DNA of 54,675 nt from Syntrophomonas sp. (GCA_016841875.1 JAENYG010000002.1:116559-171233), one strand, 5' to 3'; counted from the first letter of the stretch, positions 24,089 through 33,127 are shown. A program made the numbers and translations. Notes: generated from the sequence alone by a model not told the origin.

Positions 24089-24265
24089 ATGGATAGAAAA
24101 AGAGCTGAGGAAATAATTCATTCTCTGGGAGTCATTGAGGTCACTTATAAAAGTTCCCCGGTATGGATCAATAATTTGGATGGAGATATGGCTAACATAG
24201 ACTACCTGGACCGCTTCTCACAGGCCCGGGTTCCTCTGGCTGAACTGTATGAAAGTGATCGGTGA
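24089..24265 (+). CDS. sspH: H-type small acid-soluble spore protein
   Basis: 58 residues: begins MDRKRAEEIIHSLGVIEVTY and continues KSSPVWINNLDGDMANIDYLD, ending VPLAELYESDR. This matches the H-type SASP pattern (RAxEIL...IEVTYxGxPVWIE...VPVxEL). The family is expressed in the forespore. Shine-Dalgarno GAAAGGA lies eight bases before the ATG. It is too short for usual length cut-offs and is a sign of spore-forming ancestry. Confidence 0.85.
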   Translation: MDRKRAEEIIHSLGVIEVTYKSSPVWINNLDGDMANIDYLDRFSQARVPLAELYESDR

Positions 24266-24287
24266 ACGATTAGCATACAAGTGGACT

Positions 24288-24357
24288 ACAAGTGGGGACG
24301 GTTCTTGACTTGCATTTTTAACTAACTGGATGCAAGTCAAGAACCGTCCCCACTTGT
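24288..24357. repeat. Family D palindrome (ACAAGTGGGGACGG type)
   Basis: Arms 24288-24314 and 24331-24357 are exact 27-base inverse complements (ACAAGTGGGGACGGTTCTTG...). The loop is TTTTTAACTAACTGGA. It keeps the GGGGACGGTTC core of family B but has different ends (ACAAGT/ACTTG). Only copy in this window. Confidence 0.85.
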
Positions 24358-24441
24358 ATGGATAAAATCAGGTTGGGGTAAGGGAATATATAAGGTAAAA
24401 TTGAAGTATTCCAGTGAATATTTTGGAAGGGGAGGAGTTTC

Positions 24442-26481
24442 ATGGGGTACAATCATAAGACTGCCTGTCTGTTAATCACATTTTTTATCTTTTTTACTCT
24501 TTTTCCTGCTCAGGTAGGGGCGATCAATCCGCAGCCGGAGCCTCCAGGCACTTCAACCATCGAGGTCTTGATAGATGGTTTAGAACTGGAAATGGATACC
24601 CAGCCGATTATTGAAAACAATAGAACGCTAGTACCGCTCCGAGCTATCTTTGAGGCTCTGGGAGCCGAAGTGGAATGGAACCCGGAGGCCCGGAGCATTG
24701 TAGCCATCAAGGGCGAGATGTCAGTCAAAGTCTGGATAGGCAGCCTGACTGCTTATAAGAATGGAGATGTGGTGACTCTGGATGTGGCGCCCAAAATATC
24801 GAATGATCGCACTTTGGTACCGCTGCGTTTTGTCAGCGAAGCTCTGGGAGCTGAAGTCGGATGGGATGGCATAAAAAGACAGGTGAGTATCTCTACCTCA
24901 GGAGATGAGAGCAGCCTGCCATTTGATACGTCCCTTATATCCAAATTGAAGATGAATATTCCGGAAAATGAATTTGATAGCCGGTTGATTGCTCAATATG
25001 CTTTGGAAGCCAAACCGTTTGATCCGGGTCTGATCCAAAATATCCATAGCCCATTTGTGTTAGATTATTCAGATTATGTAACCCTGACCGGCAACCAGGA
25101 CGGATGGGGTGGGTGTATAGGGCGTGCTATCATTCACTGTACCAATATTATCCGGGAGATGGAACAACCATATACTCCAGATTTGTCGCTCTGGCACGTT
25201 TTGTACCGGCAGTACGAGTTGGCTGGCAGCGGAGAACCGGATACTAAACTGGTACTGGAGAACTACGGGATGTGTTCCGAAGCATCTCTGCCTACTGATT
25301 ATGATGATGCTACCCTGATTAAGGATAGTAATGGCAAGGTGACGGGAGTAGATTTTAACACCATGTCTGCTCCAACCAGCCTGGATAATCTGGAAGCACT
25401 GCAGCTTTACCGGCTCAAAACCTACAGTGATCCTTATAAAGACTTGTCCGTCGATGAGGTCAAGGATATGCTGTACCAGTACGGACCGCTGGTAGCTGCA
25501 GGACCGCTCCATATAATACAGGGGCCCAATCCCGCTGAAGGTCATTGTATAAGTATTGTGGGTTATGATGATGTGCAAAAACTTTTCAAATGCTTGAACA
25601 GCTGGGGAGATTATTGGAACGGGAATGGTTATTTTTATTTGCCCTATGATGATTTTTCTTACAACATTGAATGGGTTCGCTATATCGAGATAATGCCGAC
25701 CGATAGATCGCTTACCCAATATGCCTATACTGCTCGCATTCACGTAGATATGAACGGCATTAGCCGGAATAAACTTACTGTGAAGGTGGGAGTGGAAGGC
25801 GAACAGCCTCTAGTAGTATGGGATACCCCCAATGAGCAAAACTGTGTTGATAACAGCCGTACTTTGTGTATCGATGTACCTTTGCCATCATATGCTGCCC
25901 AGAACTGGCCGCCGGCAGACAATGCCCAATGGTACGTGGAAATAACCAATCACGCCAGCGGCAGTTATCATGATGCGGTAGTTAAAGAGATAACTCTGGC
26001 CCGCCTGTATAAAAACAGTGATGGATCTTATGCTTCTGAAACCTTTCAACCGAAAACTATCGGGACCAGGGTTGAGGATGGTGAAACGGTGAAAATTAAC
26101 ATTCCCGCTAAATATTATGGATATACGGTGAGCCTGGATAACGATGACACGACAGTCCTCAAGGGAAATTCGATTACCCTGGAAGGAAGCCTGAATATCA
26201 CCACCCAGTACGATACTTCTGATAATGGTACTGATTATGTACCAGTACCAGGTATGGAACTAACCATCTATAGATCACGTGATGGTATAAATGAAATCGT
26301 GGGTACGACTACTACCGGGCAGGATGGGAGCTATAGCTATACTTTTACACCTGATAAAAGCGGACAGTACCGGGTTACATGGAAGGGGAAAAATGGAATT
26401 GTAATTACCTCCAGCGATTATGTGACCATTGAGGTGAATTCACTGCAGATAATTCCGCCGATCCATTTTGATCTTATATAG
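24442..26481 (+). CDS. Secreted papain-family (C1) protease with copper-amine-oxidase-N stalk domain
   Basis: 679 residues. Signal peptide (ACLLITFFIFFTLFPAQVGA); stalk domain with its two typical halves (NNRTLVPLRAIFEALGAEVEW about 59-79; NDRTLVPLRFVSEALGAEVGW about 121-141). A C1A peptidase domain follows: Gln219, Cys225 (GWGGCIGRA), His368 (EGHCISIVGYDD) and Asn386 (LNSWGDYWNGNGYF). A C-terminal beta-sandwich ends it (TTTTGQDGSYSYTFTPDKSGQYRVTW). All catalytic residues are present. Substrate unknown; probably an exported or surface-bound protease. Stand-alone gene with Shine-Dalgarno GGAAGGGGAGGAG. Confidence 0.9.
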   Translation: MGYNHKTACLLITFFIFFTLFPAQVGAINPQPEPPGTSTIEVLIDGLELEMDTQPIIENNRTLVPLRAIFEALGAEVEWNPEARSIVAIKGEMSVKVWIGSLTAYKNGDVVTLDVAPKISNDRTLVPLRFVSEALGAEVGWDGIKRQVSISTSGDESSLPFDTSLISKLKMNIPENEFDSRLIAQYALEAKPFDPGLIQNIHSPFVLDYSDYVTLTGNQDGWGGCIGRAIIHCTNIIREMEQPYTPDLSLWHVLYRQYELAGSGEPDTKLVLENYGMCSEASLPTDYDDATLIKDSNGKVTGVDFNTMSAPTSLDNLEALQLYRLKTYSDPYKDLSVDEVKDMLYQYGPLVAAGPLHIIQGPNPAEGHCISIVGYDDVQKLFKCLNSWGDYWNGNGYFYLPYDDFSYNIEWVRYIEIMPTDRSLTQYAYTARIHVDMNGISRNKLTVKVGVEGEQPLVVWDTPNEQNCVDNSRTLCIDVPLPSYAAQNWPPADNAQWYVEITNHASGSYHDAVVKEITLARLYKNSDGSYASETFQPKTIGTRVEDGETVKINIPAKYYGYTVSLDNDDTTVLKGNSITLEGSLNITTQYDTSDNGTDYVPVPGMELTIYRSRDGINEIVGTTTTGQDGSYSYTFTPDKSGQYRVTWKGKNGIVITSSDYVTIEVNSLQIIPPIHFDLI

Positions 26482-26535
26482 AAGCTTAGGTACGGGGTTA
26501 GGACTTAAATTTTAACCCGTTATAAACGTAGTTTT

Positions 26536-26621
26536 GGGGACGGTTCTCCTGACACATTCCTGAATTAAAGCATAGGTTTGAGCCTTAACAAATGGAATGA
26601 TAATTTAGGAGAGCCGTCCCC
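26536..26621. repeat. Degenerate GGGGACGG palindrome with a long loop
   Basis: GGGGACGGTTCTCCT (26536-26550) pairs with AGGAGAGCCGTCCCC (26607-26621) across a 56-base loop. It lies between the convergent protease and YitT genes. It looks like a decayed member of the GGGGACGGTTC repeats. Confidence 0.6.
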
Positions 26622-26665
26622 GGCTTGCTATAATAGTGTGTCAGAAGAAACATCCCCCTGACACC

Positions 26666-27538
26666 TCACACATCATCTTTATCCCAGGGTTTGAACCCCC
26701 TGCCGTAAACTTCTACTGTGTCAGTTATGGTAATAAAAGCATGAGGATCGAGGTGGAAAATTAATTCCTTTAAGCGGGGAATTTGAGTCTTGCCGGTGGT
26801 AACCATAATTATATCTTCCCTCTGCCCGGTATAAGCTCCTTTACCACTCAAGAGGGTGCACCCCCGGTGCATTCGGTGCAGAATCGCGTGAGCAATATCA
26901 TCGGATTTATTTGAAACAACGATTACGGTTTTTTTGGCTATAAAGCCGGAAGTGACACTGTCAACCATCTTGGAACTGACAAACATGGTTAAGGCCGAGT
27001 AAAGGGTCAATTCGATGTTGCTGGTAATCAGTGCTGCCGCTAAGACCACACCATTGGTAACAAAAATAGTAGTTCCAAAGTTGACTCCCCATATCCGGTG
27101 TACGATACCTGCAATAATATCCAGACCGCCCGTGGACCCCCGGTTAACTAAGGCCAGTCCTACGCCCAACCCGTTAAGAGTCCCGCCCAGCAGTGCCGAA
27201 AGAAGGATGTCATCTACCGCCAGTTTTATATCCAGGGGTGCTAAAAGGGCTAGGAATCCAGACAAGCTCATCATGCCAATGAAGCTGTAGAGTGTAAAGC
27301 GCCTGCTGGCCAGCTTATAACCCGCTATAAATACCGGAATATTCAAACCTATGTACCATACCCAGATAGGATAAGAAGTGATGAAATGCAGTATGATAGC
27401 AATTCCACTCAAACCACCGGTAAGCAGATGAGCAGGTACGATGACAAATTGAATGGCAACAGCAATTATGAGAGATGCCAGGATTATGCCCGCAATATCT
27501 TTGAATGAAATACGTTCTAAGGCTAACAACTTTGGCAT
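26666..27538 (-). CDS. YitT family membrane protein
   Basis: 290 residues. The N-terminal half has five to six membrane segments (DIAGIILASLIIAVAIQFVIVPAHLLTGGLSGIAIILHF onward) and the family's LVNRGSTGGLDIIAGIV. The C-terminal part is a DUF2179 cytoplasmic domain (KKTVIVVSNKSDDIAHAILHRMHRGCTLLSGKGAYTGQREDIIMVTT). The family's role is unknown. I place the start at 27538, where AAAGGAGAA precedes the ATG; an upstream in-frame start has no ribosome site. Confidence 0.88.
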   Translation of the reverse strand: MPKLLALERISFKDIAGIILASLIIAVAIQFVIVPAHLLTGGLSGIAIILHFITSYPIWVWYIGLNIPVFIAGYKLASRRFTLYSFIGMMSLSGFLALLAPLDIKLAVDDILLSALLGGTLNGLGVGLALVNRGSTGGLDIIAGIVHRIWGVNFGTTIFVTNGVVLAAALITSNIELTLYSALTMFVSSKMVDSVTSGFIAKKTVIVVSNKSDDIAHAILHRMHRGCTLLSGKGAYTGQREDIIMVTTGKTQIPRLKELIFHLDPHAFITITDTVEVYGRGFKPWDKDDV

Positions 27539-27748
27539 ACTATTCTCCTTTACCTGCTTGCTGAATGAATGATGGCTGAGAAAATAATTGATATATTCTA
27601 TTTTATCATCCGGGCGCTTTAAAAACCTGTAAAGTATTACCATTTTATCTATTGATTGCTCAAAGGGTTCGTTATATTTTCTCCTAAACGATAAAAATAA
27701 AACTCGAAAATATCAGGCCCCGTGTCCCATAAGGTTTCAAGAAATAAA

Positions 27749-28375
27749 ACCAGAAAATGCAAGAGAGCCAGCATTGTGGTTTTATGCCAGCCCTCTTACT
27801 TTGGAGATTGGTTAGGGTACATTGAGTACCTCCCTTGTGGATTAATCACCCTTTAGTTTCCGTTCCAGTTCCTCTTGAATTTTTTTAGATTCCACCAGGA
27901 TGGATTCGCATCCACTTGTCTGCTTTCCTTCTAAAATCGTCTCTTTCAGAACTTTTTCTTCCACTTTGGGGTAATTTCCAGGATTCCCAGTTTTCCTTTC
28001 TTCCCTGAATTCTTCCCTTCTGATTCAGGTTTCAGTTCTCATTCAAGCTGTAATTTTAGAGTTTCTGCCGATTCTCTGAACTTTCATTCATTGACCGGTG
28101 ATTTCCTGCTAAAATTTTCTTTTATAAGAACCAGCCTTCTTCTTCCAGGTGGGCCCCCAGGTTTCCAGTTCCACCTTCATCCTGTATATTTATCACCCGT
28201 CCAGATTTTGGTTTTATGTTCCGACTCAAGTTATTTTAGAGGTTTTTCCAGACTTGGGATTTTCATCCCTTGGTCCTTTAATGCCTGCTAAAATTTACTT
28301 TTGTAAGAACCAACCCAATCTTTGAGGTGAATATCAGGATCTAAGTTTTACCTTACATCCTGGTATTTATATTGT
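27749..28375. repeat. Three degenerate ~178-bp tandem repeats, pyrimidine-rich on the plus strand
   Basis: Anchors CCTTCTAAAA (27927), CCTGCTAAAA (28105) and CCTGCTAAAA (28284) are 178 and 179 bp apart, with similarity continuing through TTTT(A/G)TAAGAACCA and ATTTTAGAGxTTT...TTTTCATCCxTTGxCC. On the minus strand copy 1 is open as ...EEKVLKETILEGKQ...KKIQEELERKLKGD then stop (near 27846), while the other copies are broken by stops. This stretch (about 1 kb to the next gene) has no intact gene and may be remnants of a tandemly duplicated small gene. Confidence 0.5.
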
Positions 28376-28642
28376 ATTCATTGAACAGAGGATTGTCAAC
28401 AAATTATCAGAAAATTTTGACATTAGTGAACGTTTTCTTTTTCTTAAATCAAGGTCCTGGTAAAAAAGAAGTATTTTCCTCCTGAGGAACTTCAAGCATG
28501 TGCATGCCCCTAACTTACCAGTAAACGGGAGAAACGCTCGCTTGTTTTCAGTAAAATACATATTCTTATAGGATTGGACAATATTAAAAACAGAATCTAA
28601 TGCATGCAAGTCCGGGGGTGCTTAAAAATAAAAGTTAGCAAA

Positions 28643-29962
28643 ATGATTAAGTTTATCAGCCTGCTGGGGCTTTTATCTATTATCTTGTTTTCCTACGCTT
28701 GCAGAGCAGCCGCAGAGCCGCAGCCTCTGGTATATACTATCCGAGTTGAAGATACTGTGACGGCAGGAACAGCCCAATATATTTTACGGGGTATAAGTAA
28801 GGCAGAGAATAATGGTGCCCAGGCAGTAGTCATATTGTTAAACACCCCCGGCGGTCTGGTTACAGCTACCCTGGATATTATACAGGGCATCGATGCGGCC
28901 GGGATTCCTGTTATTACATACGTCAGCCCCAAGGGGTCTATAGCTGCTTCGGCCGGTACTTTCATCCTCATCAGCGGTCACATCGCAGCTATGTCACCGG
29001 GAACTACCTGTGGAGCAGCCATGCCAGTTACGGTGGGCGGTATCGGGCAAAAGCCAGAGGCTGCAGATCAAAAGACGATAAATTTCCTGGCCGGGCATAT
29101 GAAGAGCATAGCTCGAGAAAAGGGAAGACCGGAAGATCTGGCCGAAAAATTTGTTACCGAGAACCTTACCCTTACAGCCGAGGAAGCTCTCGATAAGGGG
29201 GTTATAGATCTAATTGCTGATAATCTAGGGGAGATGCTGGATAAGGTGAACGGCAGAAAGGTGAAAACTGGTCGGAGTATGGTGGTTCTGAATACATCCA
29301 ATGCCCGGATCGAAGAAATTCCAGTAAGCGTGAATGAAAGGCTTATTAACATAATAAGTGATCCTGCCTTAGCTGCGTTGTTTATCATGCTGGGAGTGTA
29401 TGGATTGATTATCGGCTTCTCTTCGCCGGGTTATTTTTTGCCGGAGGCTGCGGGATCTATTCTGCTAATCATGGGTTTGTTTGGCTCAGGGCTGTTTCAG
29501 GTCAACGTTGCGGCAGTGCTTCTGATAGTGCTGGGGATAGGATTGCTGGTGGCGGAAGCGTTTACTCCTACCTATGGGGTGCTGGGTACCGGAGGGGTGA
29601 TAGGTATTGTGTTGGGTATTTTACTGTTCCCTTCAGAACCCTTGATGCCAGCGGCCTGGTTTTCAAAATTAAAAATACTAGCCCTCGGTACCGGCACCAT
29701 TGGTGCAATTTTAGTCGTAATTGTGGTAATAGGCATACTGCGTTTACGAAGGCTGATGCCCATGCAGGGCGAGAATGAATTTTTTGATTATGGAGCTTAT
29801 GTGATCAATGATCTGGATCCCTGCGGTCAGGTGAAAATCAGGGGAGAAATATGGAGCGCCAGGTCTAAAAGCGGAGAAGTAATTGAGTCGGGCCGAAAAG
29901 TAAAAGTAATTGAAAGAACCGGAAAAACGCTTATCGTTGAGTCTGTGGCACCTAAAGATTAA
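28643..29962 (+). CDS. NfeD family membrane-bound serine protease (ClpP class)
   Basis: About 440 residues. Signal peptide, then a ClpP/crotonase-type protease domain with NTPGGLVTATLDIIQGI, the nucleophile segment GSIAASAGTFILISGHIAAM and a downstream Lys in DQKTINFLAGHMKSIA. Four to five membrane segments follow (SDPALAALFIMLGVYGLIIGF onward), and an OB-fold NfeD domain (GQVKIRGEIWSARSKSGEVIESGRKVKVIERTGKTLIVE). This is the long NfeD form that partners with slipins, encoded next. Start uncertain: ATG at 28643 begins the signal peptide but lacks a good ribosome site; an in-frame ATG at 28604 is the alternative. Confidence 0.9.
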   Translation: MIKFISLLGLLSIILFSYACRAAAEPQPLVYTIRVEDTVTAGTAQYILRGISKAENNGAQAVVILLNTPGGLVTATLDIIQGIDAAGIPVITYVSPKGSIAASAGTFILISGHIAAMSPGTTCGAAMPVTVGGIGQKPEAADQKTINFLAGHMKSIAREKGRPEDLAEKFVTENLTLTAEEALDKGVIDLIADNLGEMLDKVNGRKVKTGRSMVVLNTSNARIEEIPVSVNERLINIISDPALAALFIMLGVYGLIIGFSSPGYFLPEAAGSILLIMGLFGSGLFQVNVAAVLLIVLGIGLLVAEAFTPTYGVLGTGGVIGIVLGILLFPSEPLMPAAWFSKLKILALGTGTIGAILVVIVVIGILRLRRLMPMQGENEFFDYGAYVINDLDPCGQVKIRGEIWSARSKSGEVIESGRKVKVIERTGKTLIVESVAPKD

Positions 29963-29973
29963 GGAGGGATATT

Positions 29974-30732
29974 ATGGACATGCTGAATAGTCTGCTTAAC
30001 TGGTTGGGAATCATAGTGCTGGCAGTAATCATTCTTTCGTCCAGCATAAAGGTTATTCCGGAATATGAAAGGGCGGTTTTGTTTCGTCTGGGCAGAATGG
30101 TGGGTGTAAAAGGGCCAGGATTATTTTTTATCATACCGATAATTGATAGAATAATACGGGTATCTTTGAGGATTGTGGTAGTGGATATACCCCCCCAGGA
30201 AGTTATAACCCGGGATAATGTCACCACCCGGGTAAATGCAGTACTTTTCTATCGGGTGGTTTCACCCGAGCGGGCCATCGTTAATGTGGAGAGATTTGCT
30301 GAAGCCACCAACCAGCTGGCTCAGACTACCTTGAGAAGTGTGGCCGGAACCGCCGAACTGGATGAACTGCTTTCCCAGCGGGAAAAACTGAATCAAACTA
30401 TCCAAACCATAGTAGATGATGCTACTGATCCCTGGGGAATAAAAGTAACTTCAGTAGAGATTAAAGATGTCGTTCTGCCCAATGAAATGCAAAGGGCCCT
30501 GGCCCGGCAGGCCCAGGCCGAGAGAGATCGGCGCGCGGCTATTATTCAGGCCGAAGGAGAACGCCAGGCGTCAGAAAAGTTGGCCCAGGCTTCAGAAATA
30601 TTAACTAGTGTTGAGGGAGGATTAACTCTTAGAATGCTCCGTTCTCTATCCGAGGTATCGAATGCTCCAAATACTACCATATTGTTCCCCCTGCCCATGG
30701 AGCTAGGCAAACTCCTGGGTGGCGGCAAATGA
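29974..30732 (+). CDS. Slipin / stomatin-like SPFH protein
   Basis: 252 residues. One N-terminal membrane segment (LGIIVLAVIILSSSIKVI), then a band-7/SPFH domain: PEYERAVLFRLGRMVGVKGPGLFFIIPIIDRI, VDIPPQEVITRDNVTTRVNAVLFYRVV, LRSVAGTAELDELLSQREKLNQ. An Ala/Glu/Gln-rich helix follows (QAQAERDRRAAIIQAEGERQA). Slipins form oligomeric membrane rings and are cleaved by their NfeD protease partner, encoded 11 bp upstream. The stop TGA is the first TGA of a family A repeat arm. Confidence 0.92.
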   Translation: MDMLNSLLNWLGIIVLAVIILSSSIKVIPEYERAVLFRLGRMVGVKGPGLFFIIPIIDRIIRVSLRIVVVDIPPQEVITRDNVTTRVNAVLFYRVVSPERAIVNVERFAEATNQLAQTTLRSVAGTAELDELLSQREKLNQTIQTIVDDATDPWGIKVTSVEIKDVVLPNEMQRALARQAQAERDRRAAIIQAEGERQASEKLAQASEILTSVEGGLTLRMLRSLSEVSNAPNTTILFPLPMELGKLLGGGK

Positions 30733-30758
30733 CACAAGGGGACGTTTTTGTTGTGTCA
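30728..30758. repeat. Family A repeat, single arm
   Basis: AATGACACAAGGGGACG...TTGTGTCA. The TGA at 30730-30732 is the slipin stop codon. Confidence 0.85.
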
Positions 30759-30845
30759 CGTTAGTTGGTAGTTAAAATGCAGGAATTAATTACATTAAAT
30801 AGAATTTTAGCTTATAAACTTTAAATCCAGGAGGAGGAGTTTGTT

Positions 30846-31889
30846 TTGAAGAGGGCGGTTGTTTTTCTGCTGATATTGAGTCTTCTGTTAGGTATGTCAA
30901 TAGTAGGATGTTCTAAAGGAGAGTCCGGGGAAGCGACAACATCCGGCGAACAGAATACTGAGGTAACAACAACGACGACTGACGAAGTATCGTGGGAAGG
31001 TAAAAATGAATTGACATCCCTGGAAGCTGCTGCTTTAGCTTATAGTGAAGCGGTAAAATGGAGAGAAGATGCAGTATTGTGGTATATGCTGCCGGTAGCT
31101 GCTCATTTGACCGAGGATTGGCAGGATACGGATATCGCGTTTAAATGGGCTATTCTATTTGTGAGTAAACAGGATACCAAGAGGTTTAATGTTACCATAC
31201 AAGGTGGCAAGGTGATTAATGCAGTCGAGGAGAAAAATGTGCCCCGGATCAGCGATGTTCAGGATAATTTTCCGGTCGACCGTCCCGGGATAACCATGAA
31301 AGAAGCAGGAGCAACGGCTATTGCTAACAACATGCCCAGCCATATTACCCCGATGATCGTCTATACCATTGATAACGCTACTAAGAAATATAGAGGTCAG
31401 CCGGTATGGGAATTTGTTTTTAGCGTGAATGATGTATTTTATAATTATACCATTGACGGCTTAACGGGGGAACTGCTGGGGATTGTTGATAAAAATGGCG
31501 ATCCTATAGAGCCACCAGCGGCCCAGGTGGAGGTGGAACCGACTGAAAGTTCAGAACAGTCAGCCCGGCTTTTTATATCTCTTTTGGACAGCGGCCAGAT
31601 AGAAACGGCGTTGGGGAAAATGACTTCATCGGTACTGCCCAATGAGGAGAGGAGGCAAAGCTGGTCAAATTGTTTTGCTACCATCGAATCTATCAAGGTA
31701 AATAGTGTTGAAGAAGCTTATAAAGACGAGTGGACCAGCAGCAGAGAACTATACAAATATAACCTGACCGTTAAACTCAAAGCTGGAGCCCAGCCGGGCT
31801 TATGGGAGGATGGAGAAAACATCCGCTGGATTGCCATGGAAAAAGAAGACGGCCAGTGGAAAGTCCGAGAAATATCTATGAATCCTTAA
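30846..31889 (+). CDS. Lipoprotein with PepSY-like region, function unknown
   Basis: 347 residues. A TTG start behind GGAGGAGG gives MKRAVVFLLILSLLLGMSIVGC, a lipoprotein signal with Cys22, then a Thr-rich linker. The middle (VNAVEEKNVPRI...ITMKEAGATAIANN...YRGQPVWEFVFSVNDVFYNYTIDGLTGELLGI) resembles PepSY-type repeats. The C-terminal third (SARLFISLLDSGQIETALGKMTSSVLPNEERRQSW) looks like an NTF2-like fold. No precise function can be given. It follows the NfeD-slipin pair but is separated by a repeat arm. Confidence 0.75.
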   Translation: MKRAVVFLLILSLLLGMSIVGCSKGESGEATTSGEQNTEVTTTTTDEVSWEGKNELTSLEAAALAYSEAVKWREDAVLWYMLPVAAHLTEDWQDTDIAFKWAILFVSKQDTKRFNVTIQGGKVINAVEEKNVPRISDVQDNFPVDRPGITMKEAGATAIANNMPSHITPMIVYTIDNATKKYRGQPVWEFVFSVNDVFYNYTIDGLTGELLGIVDKNGDPIEPPAAQVEVEPTESSEQSARLFISLLDSGQIETALGKMTSSVLPNEERRQSWSNCFATIESIKVNSVEEAYKDEWTSSRELYKYNLTVKLKAGAQPGLWEDGENIRWIAMEKEDGQWKVREISMNP

Positions 31890-31900
31890 AATAGATCAGA

Positions 31901-31968
31901 ATGACACAAGGGGACGTTTTTGTTGTGTCCTTTTAAAATGACACAACAAAAACGTCCCCTTGTGTCAT
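31901..31968. repeat. Family A palindrome upstream of RAYT 1
   Basis: Arms 31901-31930 and 31938-31968 with a short TTTTAAA loop; the left arm ends GTGTCC instead of GTGTCA. It lies 80 bp before the RAYT gene. With the arm at 32818 it brackets the transposase gene. Confidence 0.9.
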
Positions 31969-32048
31969 TTATTAACCCCCCTCCAGGCAGATTACTTTAT
32001 CTAGTAAAAATGGTAAAATATACACATGAAGTAATCGAAAAGAGGGAA

Positions 32049-32819
32049 ATGATGCCACGTCAATCTAGACAGATCAGCAAGATAGGTATATATCATGTGC
32101 TTGTAAGAGGGATTAACCGGGGAGCCTTATTCCATGATGATGAGGATCGTCAAAGGTATTTATATACTTTGACAAAATTTATCAAGGACAATGAAGTCCT
32201 GGGATATTGTCTGATGGACAATCATGTTCATCTTCTGATCAAAGAAGGTTTAAATGGGATATCTAATCTTATGCACCGCCTGGGAGCAAGCTATGCGTAT
32301 TTTTTCAACAATAAATATGAACGGGTCGGCCATGTTTTCCAAAATCGCTTCAAAAGTGAAAACGTTGAAGATGATTCTTATTTAAAGGTCGTTATTAGAT
32401 ATATTCATCAAAATCCTATAAAGGCAGGAATGGTAAATAAGGCCGAATCATATCGCTGGAGCAGTTGCCAGGCTTATTATGGTGGTAAAGACTATTTCCC
32501 GGGATTAACAAGTACGGACTTGATTCTGAGCTTGTTTTCTGAAAAAAAGGAACATGCAATTATGATATTCCGCCAATTCACTGAAGTTGAGACTTCGGAT
32601 AGGTGCCTGGAAGACATAGAGATAACAGCTTTGACAGAGGTCCAGGCTCATCAGGCGATAGAAAAAGTGTTGGATAATAAATCAGTTATTATATTAAACG
32701 AACTGAGTAAGGCAGACCGGGACCTAGTGGTGCGTGAGCTAAAGGCGATTGAGGGATTAAGTATCCGGCAAATATCCCGCCTAACTGGCGTGAGTTTTAA
32801 TATTGTGAAAAGAGCTTAA
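32049..32819 (+). CDS. REP-associated tyrosine transposase (RAYT 1)
   Basis: 256 residues, Y1/HUH transposase of the REP-associated type. It opens MMPRQSRQISKIGIYHVLVRGINRG, and has the HUH motif DNHVHLL (about 57-63), AYFFNNKYERVGHVFQNRFKS and the Tyr-containing helix YLKVVIRYIHQNPIKAGMV, plus WSS. It ends in a helix-turn-helix-like tail (LSIRQISRLTGVSFNIVKR). RAYTs cut single-stranded DNA at REP hairpins and are thought to spread them. Start set at 32049 behind GAGGG; a longer frame runs through the repeat. The stop TAA directly abuts a family A arm. Confidence 0.92.
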   Translation: MMPRQSRQISKIGIYHVLVRGINRGALFHDDEDRQRYLYTLTKFIKDNEVLGYCLMDNHVHLLIKEGLNGISNLMHRLGASYAYFFNNKYERVGHVFQNRFKSENVEDDSYLKVVIRYIHQNPIKAGMVNKAESYRWSSCQAYYGGKDYFPGLTSTDLILSLFSEKKEHAIMIFRQFTEVETSDRCLEDIEITALTEVQAHQAIEKVLDNKSVIILNELSKADRDLVVRELKAIEGLSIRQISRLTGVSFNIVKRA

Positions 32820-32875
32820 TGACACAACAAAAACGTCCCCTTGTGTCATAGGGGACGGTTCAAGAACCGTCCCCT
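32818..32875. repeat. Family A arm plus GGGGACGGTTC mini-palindrome after RAYT 1
   Basis: 32818-32849 is one family A arm in the opposite orientation (AATGACACAACAAAAACG...). It is joined directly to AGGGGACGGTTC-AA-GAACCGTCCCCT (32850-32875), a perfect 12-bp stem carrying the family B/D core. Two repeat types are fused at this junction. Confidence 0.88.
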
Positions 32876-32902
32876 GCCTGCAAAAGAACCGTCAGGTGGA
32901 CA

Positions 32903-33127
32903 CTATTTTTTTGTATCAGGTTCTAAAATCAGCTTATATTCATTGCCAGTTTGCTCAACCGTACTTGTATAGCCCTGGTTCTCGGCCAATCTGAGCACAT
33001 TTTCCTTAGATACCTGACTCTCCAGTAATACAGTGATAGTATCGGAAGGGTTTTTTCCCATGGCATTTTTAGTTTTTACCACCGGTATTGGACAGGAAAG
33101 ACCTCTAACATCAATTTCAACCGACAT
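32903..33127 (-). CDS. TusA-like sulfur carrier / SirA family protein
   Basis: 74 residues, full TusA fold: DVRGLSCPIPVVKTKNAM with the active-site Cys-Pro-x-Pro at about 12-15. TusA proteins carry a persulfide (or in some clusters selenium) on that Cys. Last gene of a four-gene minus-strand set with a YedE/YeeE-type transporter and a DUF3343 protein, a context seen in selenium or thiosulfate uptake loci. Shine-Dalgarno AAGGAGG. Confidence 0.9.
   Translation of the reverse strand: MSVEIDVRGLSCPIPVVKTKNAMGKNPSDTITVLLESQVSKENVLRLAENQGYTSTVEQTGNEYKLILEPDTKK

Noticed and set aside
25069-25743. Minus-strand frame of 224 residues inside the papain-like protease
   Set aside because: The plus-strand protein has intact catalytic motifs over the same region.
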